Program-made: the position numbers and the translations under genes | Shown: positions 40,001 through 42,699 of the stretch, piece by piece | How the letters are laid out: each line of letters begins with the position of its first letter | Numbering within the stretch: position 1 is the first letter of the stretch | Assembly: GCA_001642005.1 (NCBI GenBank) | Contig: LWCA01000176.1 | Span: 1-43,926 of the forward strand | From: Intoshia linei | Taxonomy: Eukaryota; Orthonectida; Rhopaluridae | Direction: 5' to 3' | Length of the DNA: 43,926 nucleotides | Notes under the pieces: generated by a model | What the model was told of the DNA's origin: nothing | Seen by the model: only the letters and a program-made list of their open reading frames with translations | Database searches by the model: none

Positions 40001-42054
40001 ACCCATTTTTACAAAACATATTACTAAAAAAGTTCGCGGACCACAAAATTTAATCTGGCGGGCCGCATGTGGTTGTGAATCTTAGTAAATGGTTTGATAT
40101 TGATATAAAAAATAGTACATTGATATATTTTATTAATTTTAATAATAAATAATTTAAATTGTAAATATTTTAAAATTACTATGATAATTGTATGATCAAT
40201 GAATGATGCAATTGAATTTTTAAATTCCGGATATGTTTTAAAATTTTGATTAATATTATTTACAAAATAATTGCTGCAACAGTTTACAATTTGATTAGTT
40301 AACTATATAATAATTAATAAAAATCAAATAAGTCAATTTTACATTACAGTAGTGTTTTTTAATTTTTTTTGTAGAATCTACCTCTTAATGGCATTTGAAT
40401 ATTAACACACCCCAATTTTATAAAAATCTTTATTTTTATGAAATTGAAACTGTTTCAAACGTTATTTATATAAAATCTAAGAACCATGGAATCTTTAAAA
40501 AAATAATTCCAAGATACAGATGTAGTTTTTCCCCCATGATGAATTTATGTTAATTTTTACTCATTTTACTCAAAAAATAATTTGAAAATTTCACAGCACC
40601 CCAAGATGAACACAACCAGTTTAAGCATCACTGTAATATACGATTAAATTTTAAAATTACACGTGAAATATAATATCCCAAAAAACCTTGACGTATCAAA
40701 TTTCTTGAAGCAGAATCATTTGACAGCATAATTTTCAATAAAGACGGAAGAAATATTTTTGTAATAAAAATTGGAGATACATGTTTTTCATATAATTTTT
40801 TTATTAAACTTTGAATAGTATCCATATATTTAACTTTATCTTTGGTATCACAATATGACTCGGTTATTCTAAAATTTTATATTGATACATAATTTAATGT
40901 TTAAATTTTAAACAATGATAATGTTTACAACATATCGGCATTTTTCCATTTTTTTAAAATTTTAGACTTTGATATAATTAAAACACTCAATACTGTTTTA
41001 TATTCTTTAGATTTTAATTGTTCCATTAAAGAATTAATGACATTCCAACGGTTTTTCCATATATTATAAATTTCTATTGGTCCACAATTTGTGGGGCAAA
41101 TTGTACAACTAGATAAAAAATATATACATTTTTCCATAATTTAAAATTTATAAAGTATAATATACGCTTCTTTGCCGTTTTCGGATAAAACTCGTTCAAT
41201 GTCCAATGTCCATTCTTCTACCAAATCTTCATAAACACTTACGATATGTTGGTCTACGTTTCCAGCTCCCTGAAGTTTGAAAATATTTGTTACGACTATG
41301 GAAGGCTTTCGAAGATACTAATATTCAATTAAAAATGTTGAACAAAAATAAATAAATTTAAAATAACCATTTTAATCTTCTTTACAGAAACGTTTAAGTC
41401 AAATAATTCTTCTCCAAATTTTTCCAAATTCTCAGCATTAACATTACATCTTTCTTTGACAACTTTAGTTTGCTCTAGCATACGCAGTTTTCCCTCGTTG
41501 TGTAAGATTGGTAAAGAAATTTGTTTTAACATTTCAACTAGATTTGTCATAATATTACCGCTCAGAGAACCAACCATCACATATTGCTCAATATCAGTTG
41601 AATCTGCATCCGAATCATTAAAACAACGAACAAAGTAAATTAATCGAAATTTTAATAAACTTGTATCGTCATTATTAATGTTTTTTTGTTTGAATTTACT
41701 ACTTTCCACGCTATACCTTCGCATATTAGGTGTCAGTTTGACAAATGTTCCAGAATTTGATTGGTTCATCAATTCATTTACTGTTTTTTGAGTGTTTTCC
41801 AAATCTATACTTGATTTATTAAAGTTATTCGTAATGCCTCGGATTTGGTTGACATTATCATATATTCTTAATTCTTTTTCGCTCCGTGGAACCACAAATA
41901 GACGTGATAGACCCCCAGCTCCCAAAAATTCTTCAATGTTTTGCCAATTTGATGCTTCACAAAATAAATCATCTATATAATGCGTTGAAGGGAATTTATA
42001 TGATGAAAATTCGTGTTTCAATCGATCTATCAGCCATATATGCCTTTTATCCAT
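682..42054 (-). CDS. Dynein heavy chain, axonemal outer-arm (DNAH5/8-like), 75 exons, C-terminus outside window
   Basis: One spliced gene covers nearly the whole window. Translation of successive exons reproduces the order of an axonemal dynein heavy chain: tail, linker, AAA1-AAA4, stalk, AAA5, AAA6. The N-terminal tail resembles DNAH5/DNAH8 most (for example LMEQLKSKEYKTVLSV followed by SKSKILKKWKNAD). The coding sum is about 12,929 nt (about 4,310 residues), ending in phase 2 at the window's left side. The last roughly 600 residues (rest of AAA6 and the C-terminal domain) must lie beyond position 1. Phases match at every junction and no internal stop was met, so the gene is intact over this length. 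The start is the first in-frame ATG, with an in-frame TAA about 45-50 nt upstream. Known role of the family: ATP-driven sliding of axonemal doublets in cilia and sperm. Here AAA1 and AAA4 have lost their nucleotide-binding residues, so it may be a non-motor dynein. DNHD1-like degeneracy is an alternative family comparison. Individual junctions are predictions. Confidence 0.93.
1155..4045 (-). CDS. Dynein heavy chain exons 68-74: AAA5 and AAA6
   Basis: Exons 3920-4045, 2376-2484, 2152-2337, 1937-2092, 1677-1886, 1489-1634 and 1155-1452. Exon 68 (LKAEWSAYIEVYDSNE, then CILAAAYITFAVS) matches GEKIRWTEQSKEF and DVLLATGFLSYCG, the end of coiled coil 2 and start of AAA5. Exon 70 (LTDWPIIFDSDLKIIDWV) matches RYPLLIDPQTQGKIWI. 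Exon 71 (LEKCLCDGLILIVNNVKLN) matches [21 protein letters not shown]. Exon 72 (SPQFRLILHSCESKM) stands for FRLYITTKLPNP, whose ITTKLPN is not kept. Exon 73 matches the helix before the LSNTK segment (QYDEIN for LSNTK itself). Exon 74 (VCYRVCKSMENIDEMYKINL, then NQFFKILDIS) matches [27 protein letters not shown]. Its end could also be 1161. Confidence 0.88.
2657..2890 (-). other. Orphan exon-like open frame in the intron between exons 68 and 69
   Basis: A 78-codon open frame on the minus strand, bounded by an acceptor-like CTAG and a donor-like GTATAA, in phase 0 on both sides. It reads VWDKIPTSVTSLLNIKNYP and later FCGKYCKWVHTGSPKIDQKM. The flanking exons join in phase 2, so including it would shift the frame. 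The LLNIKNYPIKKLIHNLVGVL part loosely resembles the tip helix in exon 64 (NLRNLQFPPSVVHSIMELAL). It may be a relic of a duplicated dynein exon, or chance. Confidence 0.35.
2930..3545. repeat. Tandem minisatellite, about 110-115 bp units
   Basis: Four to five imperfect copies of a unit containing CTTAAGGGAAATATCCTCTT, then AATCCGATTTTACCAAAT and CCAAAACCCAAAATAAAAAA. Later copies are shorter. Related sequence recurs at 14640-14840, 15140-15250 and 20990-21170. Confidence 0.8.
3546..3919. other. Intron remainder with a hAT-like end
   Basis: At 3618-3638 the minus strand reads CAGTGGTTCCCGATTCAAAT, a typical hAT terminal sequence, with no partner end recognised. The rest is AT-rich and featureless. 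Confidence 0.4.
4046..4517. other. Intron between exons 67 and 68, nothing recognised
   Basis: 472 nt of AT-rich sequence with no open frame, terminal repeat or match to the other repeats of the window that I can see. Confidence 0.5.
4518..6157 (-). CDS. Dynein heavy chain exons 62-67: stalk coiled coil and microtubule-binding tip
   Basis: Exons 5835-6157, 5651-5790, 5431-5611, 5208-5369, 4750-5003 and 4518-4708 (residues about 3344-3761). Exon 62 starts FMIIFKHLYEKMCLQRESKY (SFIQGYKFIYGEKHVEV in the family) and forms coiled coil 1. It then runs into an acidic segment (DDNDTLYDFLKMEDLGSDAE, then DEMDEYDDEFNR in exon 63). Exon 64 has NLQFPPSVVHSIMELALIVV, the PP-initiated first helix of the tip. 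Exon 65 continues with EWSNIQNIVCDSTRFVDML, matching SWQESLKLMTAGNFLQNL. Exon 66 begins coiled coil 2, and exon 67 has a second acidic patch (FEIDDSNSFDQDAYQ) before MRSKIKDLRTRLNTLNDLL. The intron 4709-4749 is 41 nt. The stalk is complete but unusually acidic and Ser/Asp-rich. Confidence 0.88.
6272..8729 (-). CDS. Dynein heavy chain exons 54-61: AAA4, P-loop lost
   Basis: Exons 8565-8729, 8469-8518, 8312-8428, 8090-8276, 7941-8048, 7734-7876, 7546-7680 and 6272-6439. Exon 54 has YKWFDEKLNHIIYSNF, matching TWFDKALVSLVEEEF. Exons 56-57 join across a 35-nt intron to give SYERSGNLLLMCNAGSNIAE, against PRGNALLVGVGGSGKQSL. The P-loop Lys is Ile and two of its Gly residues are gone. Exon 58 has YLSADSITDWRVWDMI against FIFTDNEIKDESFLEYM, keeping one Asp. 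Exon 59 has ITRVLKNLHLVFSVN (RVRQNLHIVLCFSP) and exon 60 has CQCIWIDDWNINKNRF (CTTIDWFSRWPKDAL). Exon 61 covers the helices leading to the stalk and contains a Lys/Asp-rich stretch (NNDKDLEKSKNDRND). Seven introns are mostly 35-64 nt. Confidence 0.9.
6830..7412. mobile_element. hAT-like non-autonomous element with 8-bp target duplication
   Basis: It is flanked by the perfect direct repeat TATGTTAC (6822-6829 and 7413-7420). The ends are TTGATTGTGATTTCCCGGGA and, on the opposite strand, GTGATTGTGCCGGGGAAAAA. Its right 330 bp is nearly the same as 23710-24090, where a hAT transposase fragment is attached, so this looks like a deletion derivative. It sits in the intron between exons 60 and 61. 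Confidence 0.8.
8231..8257 (-). other. AAA4 Walker A position, degenerate (CNAGSNIAE)
   Basis: Residues about 3104-3112, opposite GVGGSGKQS. Only one Gly-Ser survives. The invariant Lys is Ile, and the residue after it is Ala. GNLLL before and IVRIS after (ALLVG and LTRLA in the family) fix the register. Confidence 0.86.
8891..8948 (-). repeat. Conserved hairpin element, copy 1
   Basis: The minus strand reads CCGCCCTGGGCAGAGCTTGG, then TTTGTACGAAGTACAAAACA and CCAAGCTAGT. TTTGTAC-GAA-GTACAAA forms a 7-bp stem with a 3-nt loop. The other copies are at 28601-28654, 29435-29489 and 37525-37579. Confidence 0.75.
9060..10020. repeat. Degenerate minisatellite and R1 fragment in the intron between exons 53 and 54
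   Basis: 9110-9200 and 9420-9600 carry repeated TCCCTTAAAA/AATTCCCTAAAATTCCC text related to the other minisatellites. 9790-10020 carries the R1 block GGTTTTGGCTCTAAAGATAT and a truncated R1 end (TTATATAAGTTAGTGCATTT). No coding exon is seen in 8730-10082. Confidence 0.55.
10083..12908 (-). CDS. Dynein heavy chain exons 47-53: AAA3, nucleotide motifs retained
   Basis: Exons 12752-12908, 11358-11472, 11054-11262, 10587-10739, 10473-10547, 10218-10385 and 10083-10172. Exon 47 (IYDYYVDETGEWDPW) matches the FDYYVAPDGTW region. Exon 48 carries the P-loop IIGSNAQGKSYLLNE. Exon 49 carries HVNFSKFITPRQVQQ and Walker B RLTMFIDDFHLPM, matching KKMTVFIDDVNMP. Exon 50 (QDINFFCCATFSQYN) matches the sensor-I strand but lacks the Gly run (HPGGGR). 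Exons 50-51 keep Arg residues (KKRLSSRLLRKF) where the Arg finger for AAA2 sits. Exon 53 (EEFIISLWKHELDRVYRD) matches the WRHE-RVF-DR helix. The donor of exon 49 is the least certain junction. Confidence 0.9.
10740..11053. other. Intron between exons 49 and 50, nothing recognised
   Basis: 314 nt without a repeat or coding signal beyond the splice sites. The ends are predicted as GTTTCA and TTTTTAG on the minus strand. Confidence 0.5.
11389..11412 (-). other. AAA3 Walker A, intact (GSNAQGKS)
   Basis: Residues about 2737-2744, preceded by NVFIIG in the position of AVLLIG. The pattern GxxxxGKS is complete. Human DNAH5 has GEQGTAKT here, so this copy is at least as canonical. The matching Walker B (FIDD, residues about 2802-2805) is also intact. 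Confidence 0.92.
11677..12598 (-). mobile_element. pogo/Tigger-like element with remnant DNA-binding domain
   Basis: The terminal inverted repeats are CAGTGGTTTCTGTACAATAT (left) and, on the other strand, CAGTGGTTTCTGTTTAATAT (right), each bordered by TA, the pogo target. The minus strand encodes broken pieces of a CENP-B-type domain: INDKIKLIKLFDEYSNRSQK, then SISVGLINKLLKNREEI, then EKALEIASLLNLNDFKASTG. No DDE catalytic region is present, so it is a defective copy. Confidence 0.82.
12909..13644. other. Intron between exons 46 and 47, AT-rich
   Basis: 736 nt dominated by TTAATT runs. No transposon ends or coding sequence recognised. Around 13400-13500 base composition is closer to neutral, without an identifiable feature. 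Confidence 0.5.
13645..17937 (-). CDS. Dynein heavy chain exons 40-46: AAA2, nucleotide motif retained
   Basis: Exons 17715-17937, 17449-17675, 17319-17405, 17153-17254, 17024-17110, 13887-13951 and 13645-13848. Exon 41 has YHGIILLGRAGTGKSTCLKA, an intact Walker A. Exon 42 has WLSIDGDMTNQSLDFLNNIF against [20 protein letters not shown], keeping the Walker B Asp. At the exon 43/44 junction, LSPKCNLGIIYF stands where families have SPATVSRCGMIYL. The Arg that reaches into the AAA1 pocket is gone, with two residues deleted. Exons 45-46 (VNKFLFEDCQ, then MDSLLQLLQSIL, then VKRLFLFCLLWTYSAVLE) match the helical AAA2-AAA3 connection. The intron between exons 45 and 46 (13849-13886) is only 38 nt and restores the frame; a 3.1-kb intron precedes exon 45. 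Confidence 0.92.
14095..15325 (-). repeat. R1 repeat and embedded minisatellite in the intron between exons 44 and 45
   Basis: 14095-14615 is a reverse R1 copy (GACCCTGAAGGCGTCACTTT, GTGTGTGTTAACTGGATATA). 14640-14840 and 15140-15250 carry GGTTGGTAAAAC-type minisatellite units. 15270-15325 is an R1 end (ACACACACAGACATTCAAGT). Together they read as one R1 element interrupted by other repeats. Confidence 0.65.
15441..16817 (+). mobile_element. PIF/Harbinger (ISL2EU-like) DNA transposon remnant
   Basis: Long terminal inverted repeats, about 35 of 38 matching: ACTGTTGATAACTCTGTCAC on the left and, on the opposite strand, ACTGTTTATAACTCTGTCAC on the right. Both continue into a TTGGCARCTAAGAT-type block. 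Inside, on the plus strand, 15684-15749 encodes VPVEQFFGRLKKSFKIL and 16070-16339 encodes IHFDIDFDICVLLTNELISR followed by a basic tail. Joined, these resemble the C-terminal half of Harbinger-type DDE transposases. The coding region is interrupted by a segment flanked by the direct repeat AGATATTA. No clear target duplication is seen. Confidence 0.6.
16070..16339 (+). pseudogene. C-terminal fragment of a Harbinger-like transposase
   Basis: An 89-codon open frame ending in TAA at 16337. It begins ILSGVYTYDRIHFDIDFDIC, continues with LLTNELISRNALNEMD and ends in a basic, Arg-rich tail (RRDREREKTLKRKQSADRYR). It continues the reading of 15684-15749, and a polypyrimidine-AG precedes it. It is either a transposon exon or the right half of a coding region split by an insertion. 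It lies antisense to the dynein gene. Confidence 0.5.
17638..17661 (-). other. AAA2 Walker A, intact (GRAGTGKS)
   Basis: Residues about 2412-2419. This is a fully canonical GxxGxGKS P-loop, directly after YHGIILL, which matches the VRHGFMLVG strand of AAA2. In known dyneins AAA2 binds ATP without efficient hydrolysis and serves structurally. Confidence 0.93.
17976..19281 (-). CDS. Dynein heavy chain exons 35-39: AAA1, catalytically degenerate
   Basis: Exons 19088-19281, 18825-18923, 18509-18730, 18262-18470 and 17976-18225. FNYGYEFYGF aligns with FKYGYEYLGN of dyneins. From there to the P-loop there are exactly 50 residues with no gap, placing GSQMAYKQET opposite GPAGTGKTET. Exon 35 ends at IK|GTTCAA, and exon 36 (TLAYIFGQPLVIC) continues ungapped against the KDLAKAVAKQCVVF segment. 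Exon 37 has RGDWLLFKNIVKYDQE against SGAWACFDEFNRIDLE, so the Walker B D-E is K-N. Exon 38 has VAFFFMTPSSIKK against AVFITMNPGYAGR, so the sensor-I Asn is Thr. The DYG-R sensor-II motif is not seen in exon 39. In the family AAA1 is the main ATPase. The residue losses are seen directly; absence of hydrolysis is inferred. Confidence 0.92.
18704..18709 (-). other. AAA1 Walker B position, Asp-Glu replaced by Lys-Asn
   Basis: The codons AAA AAT (K2113, N2114) occupy the place of the Walker B Asp and the catalytic Glu of CFDEFNR. The flanking Trp (W2109) and Phe (F2112), and the downstream D-E pair (YDQE against IDLE), keep the register. Confidence 0.85.
19100..19123 (-). other. AAA1 Walker A position, degenerate (GSQMAYKQ)
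   Basis: Residues about 2061-2068 of the reconstructed protein. The consensus dynein sequence here is GPAGTGKT. The first Gly and the Lys remain, but the second Gly is Met, the Gly before Lys is Tyr, and the Thr after Lys is Gln. The ET that follows is kept. Ungapped alignment on both sides makes misregistration unlikely. Confidence 0.88.
19322..23014 (-). CDS. Dynein heavy chain exons 32-34: end of linker
   Basis: Exons 22880-23014, 20073-20303 and 19322-19427. Exon 32 (VNVEYFVKNIEMEIKESM) matches the VEVWLNSLLEESQSSL helix. Exon 33 (VCIFGLINLWTKEAENGI) matches the QMIWTRDSEEAL helix. Exon 34 (YYYRDMMDSL, then ISDFEWKRNIRIYHND) matches HVHQRDIFDDL and DFEWLKQCRFYF, the last linker helix and the strand entering AAA1. 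Phases are 0, 0 and 1. Introns of 2.6 kb (two hAT elements) and 645 nt (no recognised content) separate them. Confidence 0.93.
19428..20072. other. Intron between exons 33 and 34, nothing recognised
   Basis: 645 nt with mixed sequence, no terminal repeats and no coding exon recognised. Confidence 0.45.
20602..21545. mobile_element. hAT-like element with perfect 8-bp target duplication
   Basis: It is flanked by TATTAGAC on both sides (20594-20601 and 21546-21553). The ends are AAGGGATGCACAAC and, on the opposite strand, CAGGGGTGCACAAC. Inside are minisatellite units (20990-21170) and, at 21241-21270, a second hAT-type end (TCACCCCATGAGAAGCACTG), also found at 32848-32867. No transposase remains. 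Confidence 0.82.
21684..22416. mobile_element. hAT-like element with imperfect target duplication
   Basis: The left end is CAGTGGTTCTAAACGG and the right end, on the opposite strand, is CAGTGGTTCTCAGCC. The flanks TTGTAGAG and TTGCAGAT agree at 6 of 8 positions. An internal Tc1/mariner-like end (CAGTGCAGGTAAAAAGTCTT, at about 22286) suggests a nested insertion. Confidence 0.65.
23456..24090 (-). mobile_element. hAT element fragment with transposase C-terminus
   Basis: 23456-23707 on the minus strand encodes ALMSVQPTSTQNERNFSTA followed by NFVTERRTHLKDESIHILLL, the hAT C-terminal dimerisation region (ERxFS...RRxxL). 23710-24090 is the terminal part shared with the element at 6830-7412, ending CGGCACAATCACTA. 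The left end was not found. It lies in the intron between exons 31 and 32. Confidence 0.75.
24177..25761 (-). CDS. Dynein heavy chain exons 26-31: linker
   Basis: Exons 25665-25761, 25347-25628, 25160-25252, 24892-25091, 24538-24643 and 24177-24260. Exon 27 contains DVGYIIELWLEVQTLWKSF followed by DPIRSLQL, equivalent to IIESWMTVQNLWIYLEAVF in the linker. Exon 29 contains LSEYINSKRLIQPRFYYV followed by NNKTLLIIL, equivalent to [27 protein letters not shown]. This is a signature of all dynein linkers and is well kept. Exons 30 and 31 cover the linker helices before AAA1 (IIFPNLDTF). The linker arch is thus retained although the ring site that drives it is not. Confidence 0.93.
25762..26201. 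other. Intron between exons 25 and 26
   Basis: 440 nt. A short GC-richer patch at 25975-26000 (TACCGGCGGGTATGAACCGG) stands out, but no element boundaries are visible. Confidence 0.45.
26202..27500 (-). CDS. Dynein heavy chain exons 20-25: end of tail and start of linker (DHC_N2)
   Basis: Exons 27325-27500, 27056-27212, 26806-27018, 26614-26727, 26350-26481 and 26202-26311. Exon 20 has IIRPVKSLFELNNTLK (DNAH5 has LNRPIKDLDDIRIAM). Exon 22 has FRNSFDIRGPGKEGISP followed by KSVNRLVEYTKLYNKL, matching YDLNGPMASGLKPQEASDR. That is one of the strongest matches of the gene to the DNAH5/8 class. Exon 24 (DDFWDQCLALPSKLKKW) corresponds to the linker entry (RCRKLPRALKDW). The linker is the mechanical element that swings on ATP turnover at AAA1. 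Introns are 112, 37, 78, 132 and 38 nt. Confidence 0.92.
27640..28400 (+). repeat. Dispersed repeat R1, long forward copy
   Basis: It begins TTATTTATATAATATTCTAC, then a TG-rich run (TTTGTGTATGTGTGTTCC). Blocks CATCTTACGGGTCAAACACC, TTTTCAGGCCAAAACTCCAA and CAGTTGTATCCTGTTAACAC (the last duplicated at 28017-28036 and 28060-28079) follow, ending near TTATCAAACCAATATTTTTC. The copy at 43320-43926 matches over almost its full length. Confidence 0.8.
28601..28654 (+). repeat. Conserved hairpin element, copy 2
   Basis: Reads TCTCGGCAGAGCTAGGTCCT, then GTTTGTACGGAGTAGATAGC and CAATCTAGTTC. This is the most diverged copy; the hairpin is weakened. Confidence 0.65.
28690..28985. repeat. Tandem minisatellite, about 38-40 bp units
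   Basis: About seven units of the type ATTTTAAAGTGGGTTTTTAA followed by GGAAATTTTTTTACAAT. Related units occur at 9110-9600 and 36140-36240. Confidence 0.85.
29435..29489 (+). repeat. Conserved hairpin element, copy 3
   Basis: Reads CGCCCTCAGCAGAGCTAGGT, then CTGTTTGTAAAAAGTACAAA and ACAGCCAAGCTAGTAT. Only about 780 bp from copy 2, in the same orientation and in the same intron. Confidence 0.75.
29679..30559 (-). CDS. Dynein heavy chain exons 16-19: tail, C-terminal half
   Basis: Exons 30447-30559, 30287-30385, 29990-30150 and 29679-29810. Exon 16 (LILLPPLIKVDPLISTWLS) parallels the PNIVMAPALEDVQ segment. Exon 18 (SDTFNFLWKQNLQQIFDD) parallels CFKRYNHIWQKGKEEAI. Exon 19 (VEPYVITLKPLQHTILTLL) parallels the following strand-helix. 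Exon 17 is short and carries little family signal, but its phases (1 in, 1 out) are required to link its neighbours. Donors are GTATAT, GTAATA, GTAAAT and GTATTT. A 2.2-kb intron full of repeats follows (27501-29678). Confidence 0.85.
30611..31894 (-). CDS. Dynein heavy chain exons 11-15: tail (DHC_N1 core)
   Basis: Exons 31584-31894, 31279-31541, 31075-31226, 30925-31038 and 30611-30885. Exon 11 contains TAGSILWSKNLIFRIEKSM, the family's AGKILWARQLFHRI motif. Exon 12 ends in LNTLSWSSLNIG, matching LAALTWTSLNIE. These two signatures are typical of axonemal heavy-chain tails and fix the register. Introns are only 42, 52, 36 and 39 nt; the last (30886-30924) removes an in-frame TAG and restores the frame. 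Exon 15 is Lys-rich (YTKLEYYQTSIKNKLKN) and parallels the DNAH5 segment rich in charged helices. Confidence 0.92.
31976..32446 (+). mobile_element. hAT element remnant with perfect 8-bp target duplication
   Basis: It is flanked by GTGTAGAT (31968-31975 and 32447-32454). The ends are CAATGGTTCTCAACGT and, opposite strand, CAGGGGTTCTCAACAT. The plus-strand frame 31978-32313 encodes YMIESGFSSVNKILNKDGNK, then RIKPIIKELPLNHQAQRLH. This is the C-terminus of a ZBED5/SCAND3-type hAT transposase (AGFSA...K...QAH). It is an internally deleted copy. Confidence 0.85.
32702..32964. mobile_element. Short hAT-like inverted-repeat element
   Basis: The left end is CAGAGGTGGGAATAGTGCGG and the right end, opposite strand, is CAGAGGTGGTGAAGCATTT. 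No target duplication is visible. It contains the near-palindrome GGGGTGACTGGTCACCCC (32837-32854), which with CATGAGAAGTACTG forms another hAT-type end shared with 21241-21270, suggesting nested insertions. Confidence 0.5.
33100..34930 (+). mobile_element. pogo/Tigger-like element with decayed DDE transposase
   Basis: The terminal repeats are CAGTCAAACCTGTTCAATAT and, opposite strand, CAGTCAAACCTGGTCAATAT, with TA on both sides, giving 1,831 bp. The plus strand holds a broken transposase: ILQQKALQILKHRTAG (DNA-binding part), FNCDETGRFYKCSL (first catalytic Asp), then at 33839-34132 KIAVNLLGEKLKPLIIGKSK, LLLLDNAPALLSNVEL and FYFPPNTT (second Asp). Stops and frame changes separate the parts. 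It lies in the intron between exons 10 and 11, opposite in strand to the host gene. Confidence 0.88.
35004..35656 (-). CDS. Dynein heavy chain exons 8-10: tail (DHC_N1)
   Basis: Exons 35422-35656, 35165-35301 and 35004-35124, with introns of 120 and 40 nt. Exon 9 (FKKNMKSYNEEFCYLENYV, then LIIRQIDVKKALMFLNKF) follows the DNAH5 pattern of EEFCKQTNDLHNEL and NTNQALRMLKKFE. Exon 10 continues into the helix before the conserved ILWAR motif. This region belongs to the elongated helical-bundle tail where heavy chains pair and bind the intermediate chains. The 3.1-kb intron that follows (31895-35003) is the largest of the gene and is mostly two transposons. Confidence 0.88.
35722..36125 (+). repeat. 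Dispersed repeat R1, forward copy with TCTG run
   Basis: It starts AACTTATATAAAACTCTTTG followed by (TCTG)n, then the R1 blocks CTCATCTTACCGGTCAAAAA and TTTTCAGGACCAAAAACCCA, ending near GGTTAACACACACAAG. It lies in the intron between exons 7 and 8. Confidence 0.75.
36523..37467. mobile_element. hAT-like element with perfect 8-bp target duplication carrying an R1 copy
   Basis: It is flanked by TTATAGTG (36515-36522 and 37468-37475). The ends are CAGTGATTCTTAACATTTTT and, opposite strand, CAGTGATTCCCAACCTGTGA. 36960-37345 inside is a reverse R1 copy (CTTTGTCAGATTGAAATTTT; ACACACACAGACATTCAATT). The R1 sequence has thus been inserted into, or carried by, a hAT element. Confidence 0.82.
37525..37579 (+). 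repeat. Conserved hairpin element, copy 4
   Basis: Reads CCCTTGGCAGAGCTAGGTGT, then TGTTTGTACGAATTACAAAA and CAGCCAAGCTAGTAT. It lies 50 bp right of the hAT element's target duplication. At 37730-37752 a related GC-rich text (CTGCCAAGGGCCGCCTTGCC) follows. Confidence 0.75.
38056..38695 (-). CDS. Dynein heavy chain exons 6-7: poorly conserved tail segment
   Basis: Exons 38523-38695 and 38056-38205 add about 108 residues (450-558). They have good splice sites (acceptor TATAG, donors GTATGC and GTAATG) and fit the phase on both sides (0 in, 2 out, 2 out). I cannot align them convincingly to DNAH5; FDNINKFIDHIKILLQISHE is only helical, dynein-tail-like sequence. They lie between the exon matching TNQIISACKAYI and the exon matching the FDF motif of the tail. 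They may be a lineage-specific tail insertion or a fast-evolving helix pair. The fragment GLGGQSRWTN resembles the start of stalk coiled-coil 2, but the true equivalent is at 3920-4045, so I treat this as coincidence. Confidence 0.7.
38696..40179. repeat. Intron between exons 5 and 6 with R1 copy and hAT-like text
   Basis: 38965-39640 is a forward R1 copy starting ACTTATATAAAAATGAATGT with a TCTGTCTGTCTG run and ending GGTGAAAAATAATTTTTAAT. 40030-40080 has GGCGGGCCGCATGTGG, reminiscent of hAT termini rich in GCGGGCCGCATG, without a partner. No other coding signal. Confidence 0.65.
40180..42054 (-). CDS. Dynein heavy chain exons 1-5: N-terminal tail
   Basis: Exons: 41368-42054, 41166-41317, 40929-41108, 40661-40868, 40180-40302 (residues 1-450). 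Exon 1 starts MDKRHIWLIDRL and carries the conserved GGLSRLFV stretch (DNAH5 has GGLRHLMF) and later LVEMLKQISLPIL, matching the extreme N-terminus of outer-arm heavy chains. Exon 3 holds the best conserved tail segment, LMEQLKSKEYKTVLSV followed by SKSKILKKWKNAD. Exon 5 has LTNQIVNCCSNYFVNN, matching VTNQIISACKAYI of the family. In the family this part docks on the base of the outer arm and the intermediate and light chains. Exon 1 could also end at 41386, where a stronger GTAAAG donor lies in the same phase; that would remove six residues. Introns here are 50, 57, 60 and 358 nt. The tail is clearly better conserved than the motor. Confidence 0.9.
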
Positions 42055-42699
42055 TTCTATGTTTATTTCTTTGAAATTTGTTATTATTAGGTTGCGTAGA
42101 ATTTAAATTCTTACATAAAAACCGGTGTTTAGGTTTCTACGCATTTTTAATATTTAATGTGTATGTGAAAATTTGTTATTGACTAAATTAAATTATGTTA
42201 AATTTTTAAATTTTAAGAAATTCGCATTATCACAAATTTGTAGATATTCACAGAATAAATGTTAATTAATTTTTTTTAATATTTTCAGTTTCATAGTTTT
42301 AATTTTAAATTTACATATAAATGATGTATTGGTGTATGGCCTGCCCGTCGACTGACCATTGAAAAATAGGCCAAATTAAAACATATAATTTAAACCATAT
42401 TCACGTTAATCCTTTATCATTCGTATATAACCTACAGCGTTCAACTCATAATTAAGTAATTTCATTATCTATAAACTCATCCTTTATTAGATTTTTTAAT
42501 ATTTGGACAATGACAAATTACTGTAAATTGTTTAAACATGAACTACAAAAATGATTGTAATAATTGCATAAAAAAATATAATTTCAATGAATATTATAAT
42601 ATTGTAATGCCCAATTAATTGAAGAGTTGCATTGAACACTTTATATTTTAATTTAATTGATAATATTTTATATTTTAATTCTACGATTGTCGGTTTTTT
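42055..42699. other. 5-prime flank of the dynein gene
   Basis: No second gene is seen. The sequence is AT-rich, and a promoter cannot be defined from sequence alone. In-frame stops upstream of 42054 support that ATG as the start. A 5-prime untranslated exon elsewhere cannot be excluded. Confidence 0.4.

Noticed and set aside
682-42054. The gene could be a pseudogene because of lost catalytic residues.
   Set aside because: No stops or phase breaks across 75 exons, and tail, linker, AAA2 and AAA3 are maintained.
41456-42074. Open frames on the plus strand across exon 1.
   Set aside because: They mirror the minus-strand coding exon and have no recognisable protein features.
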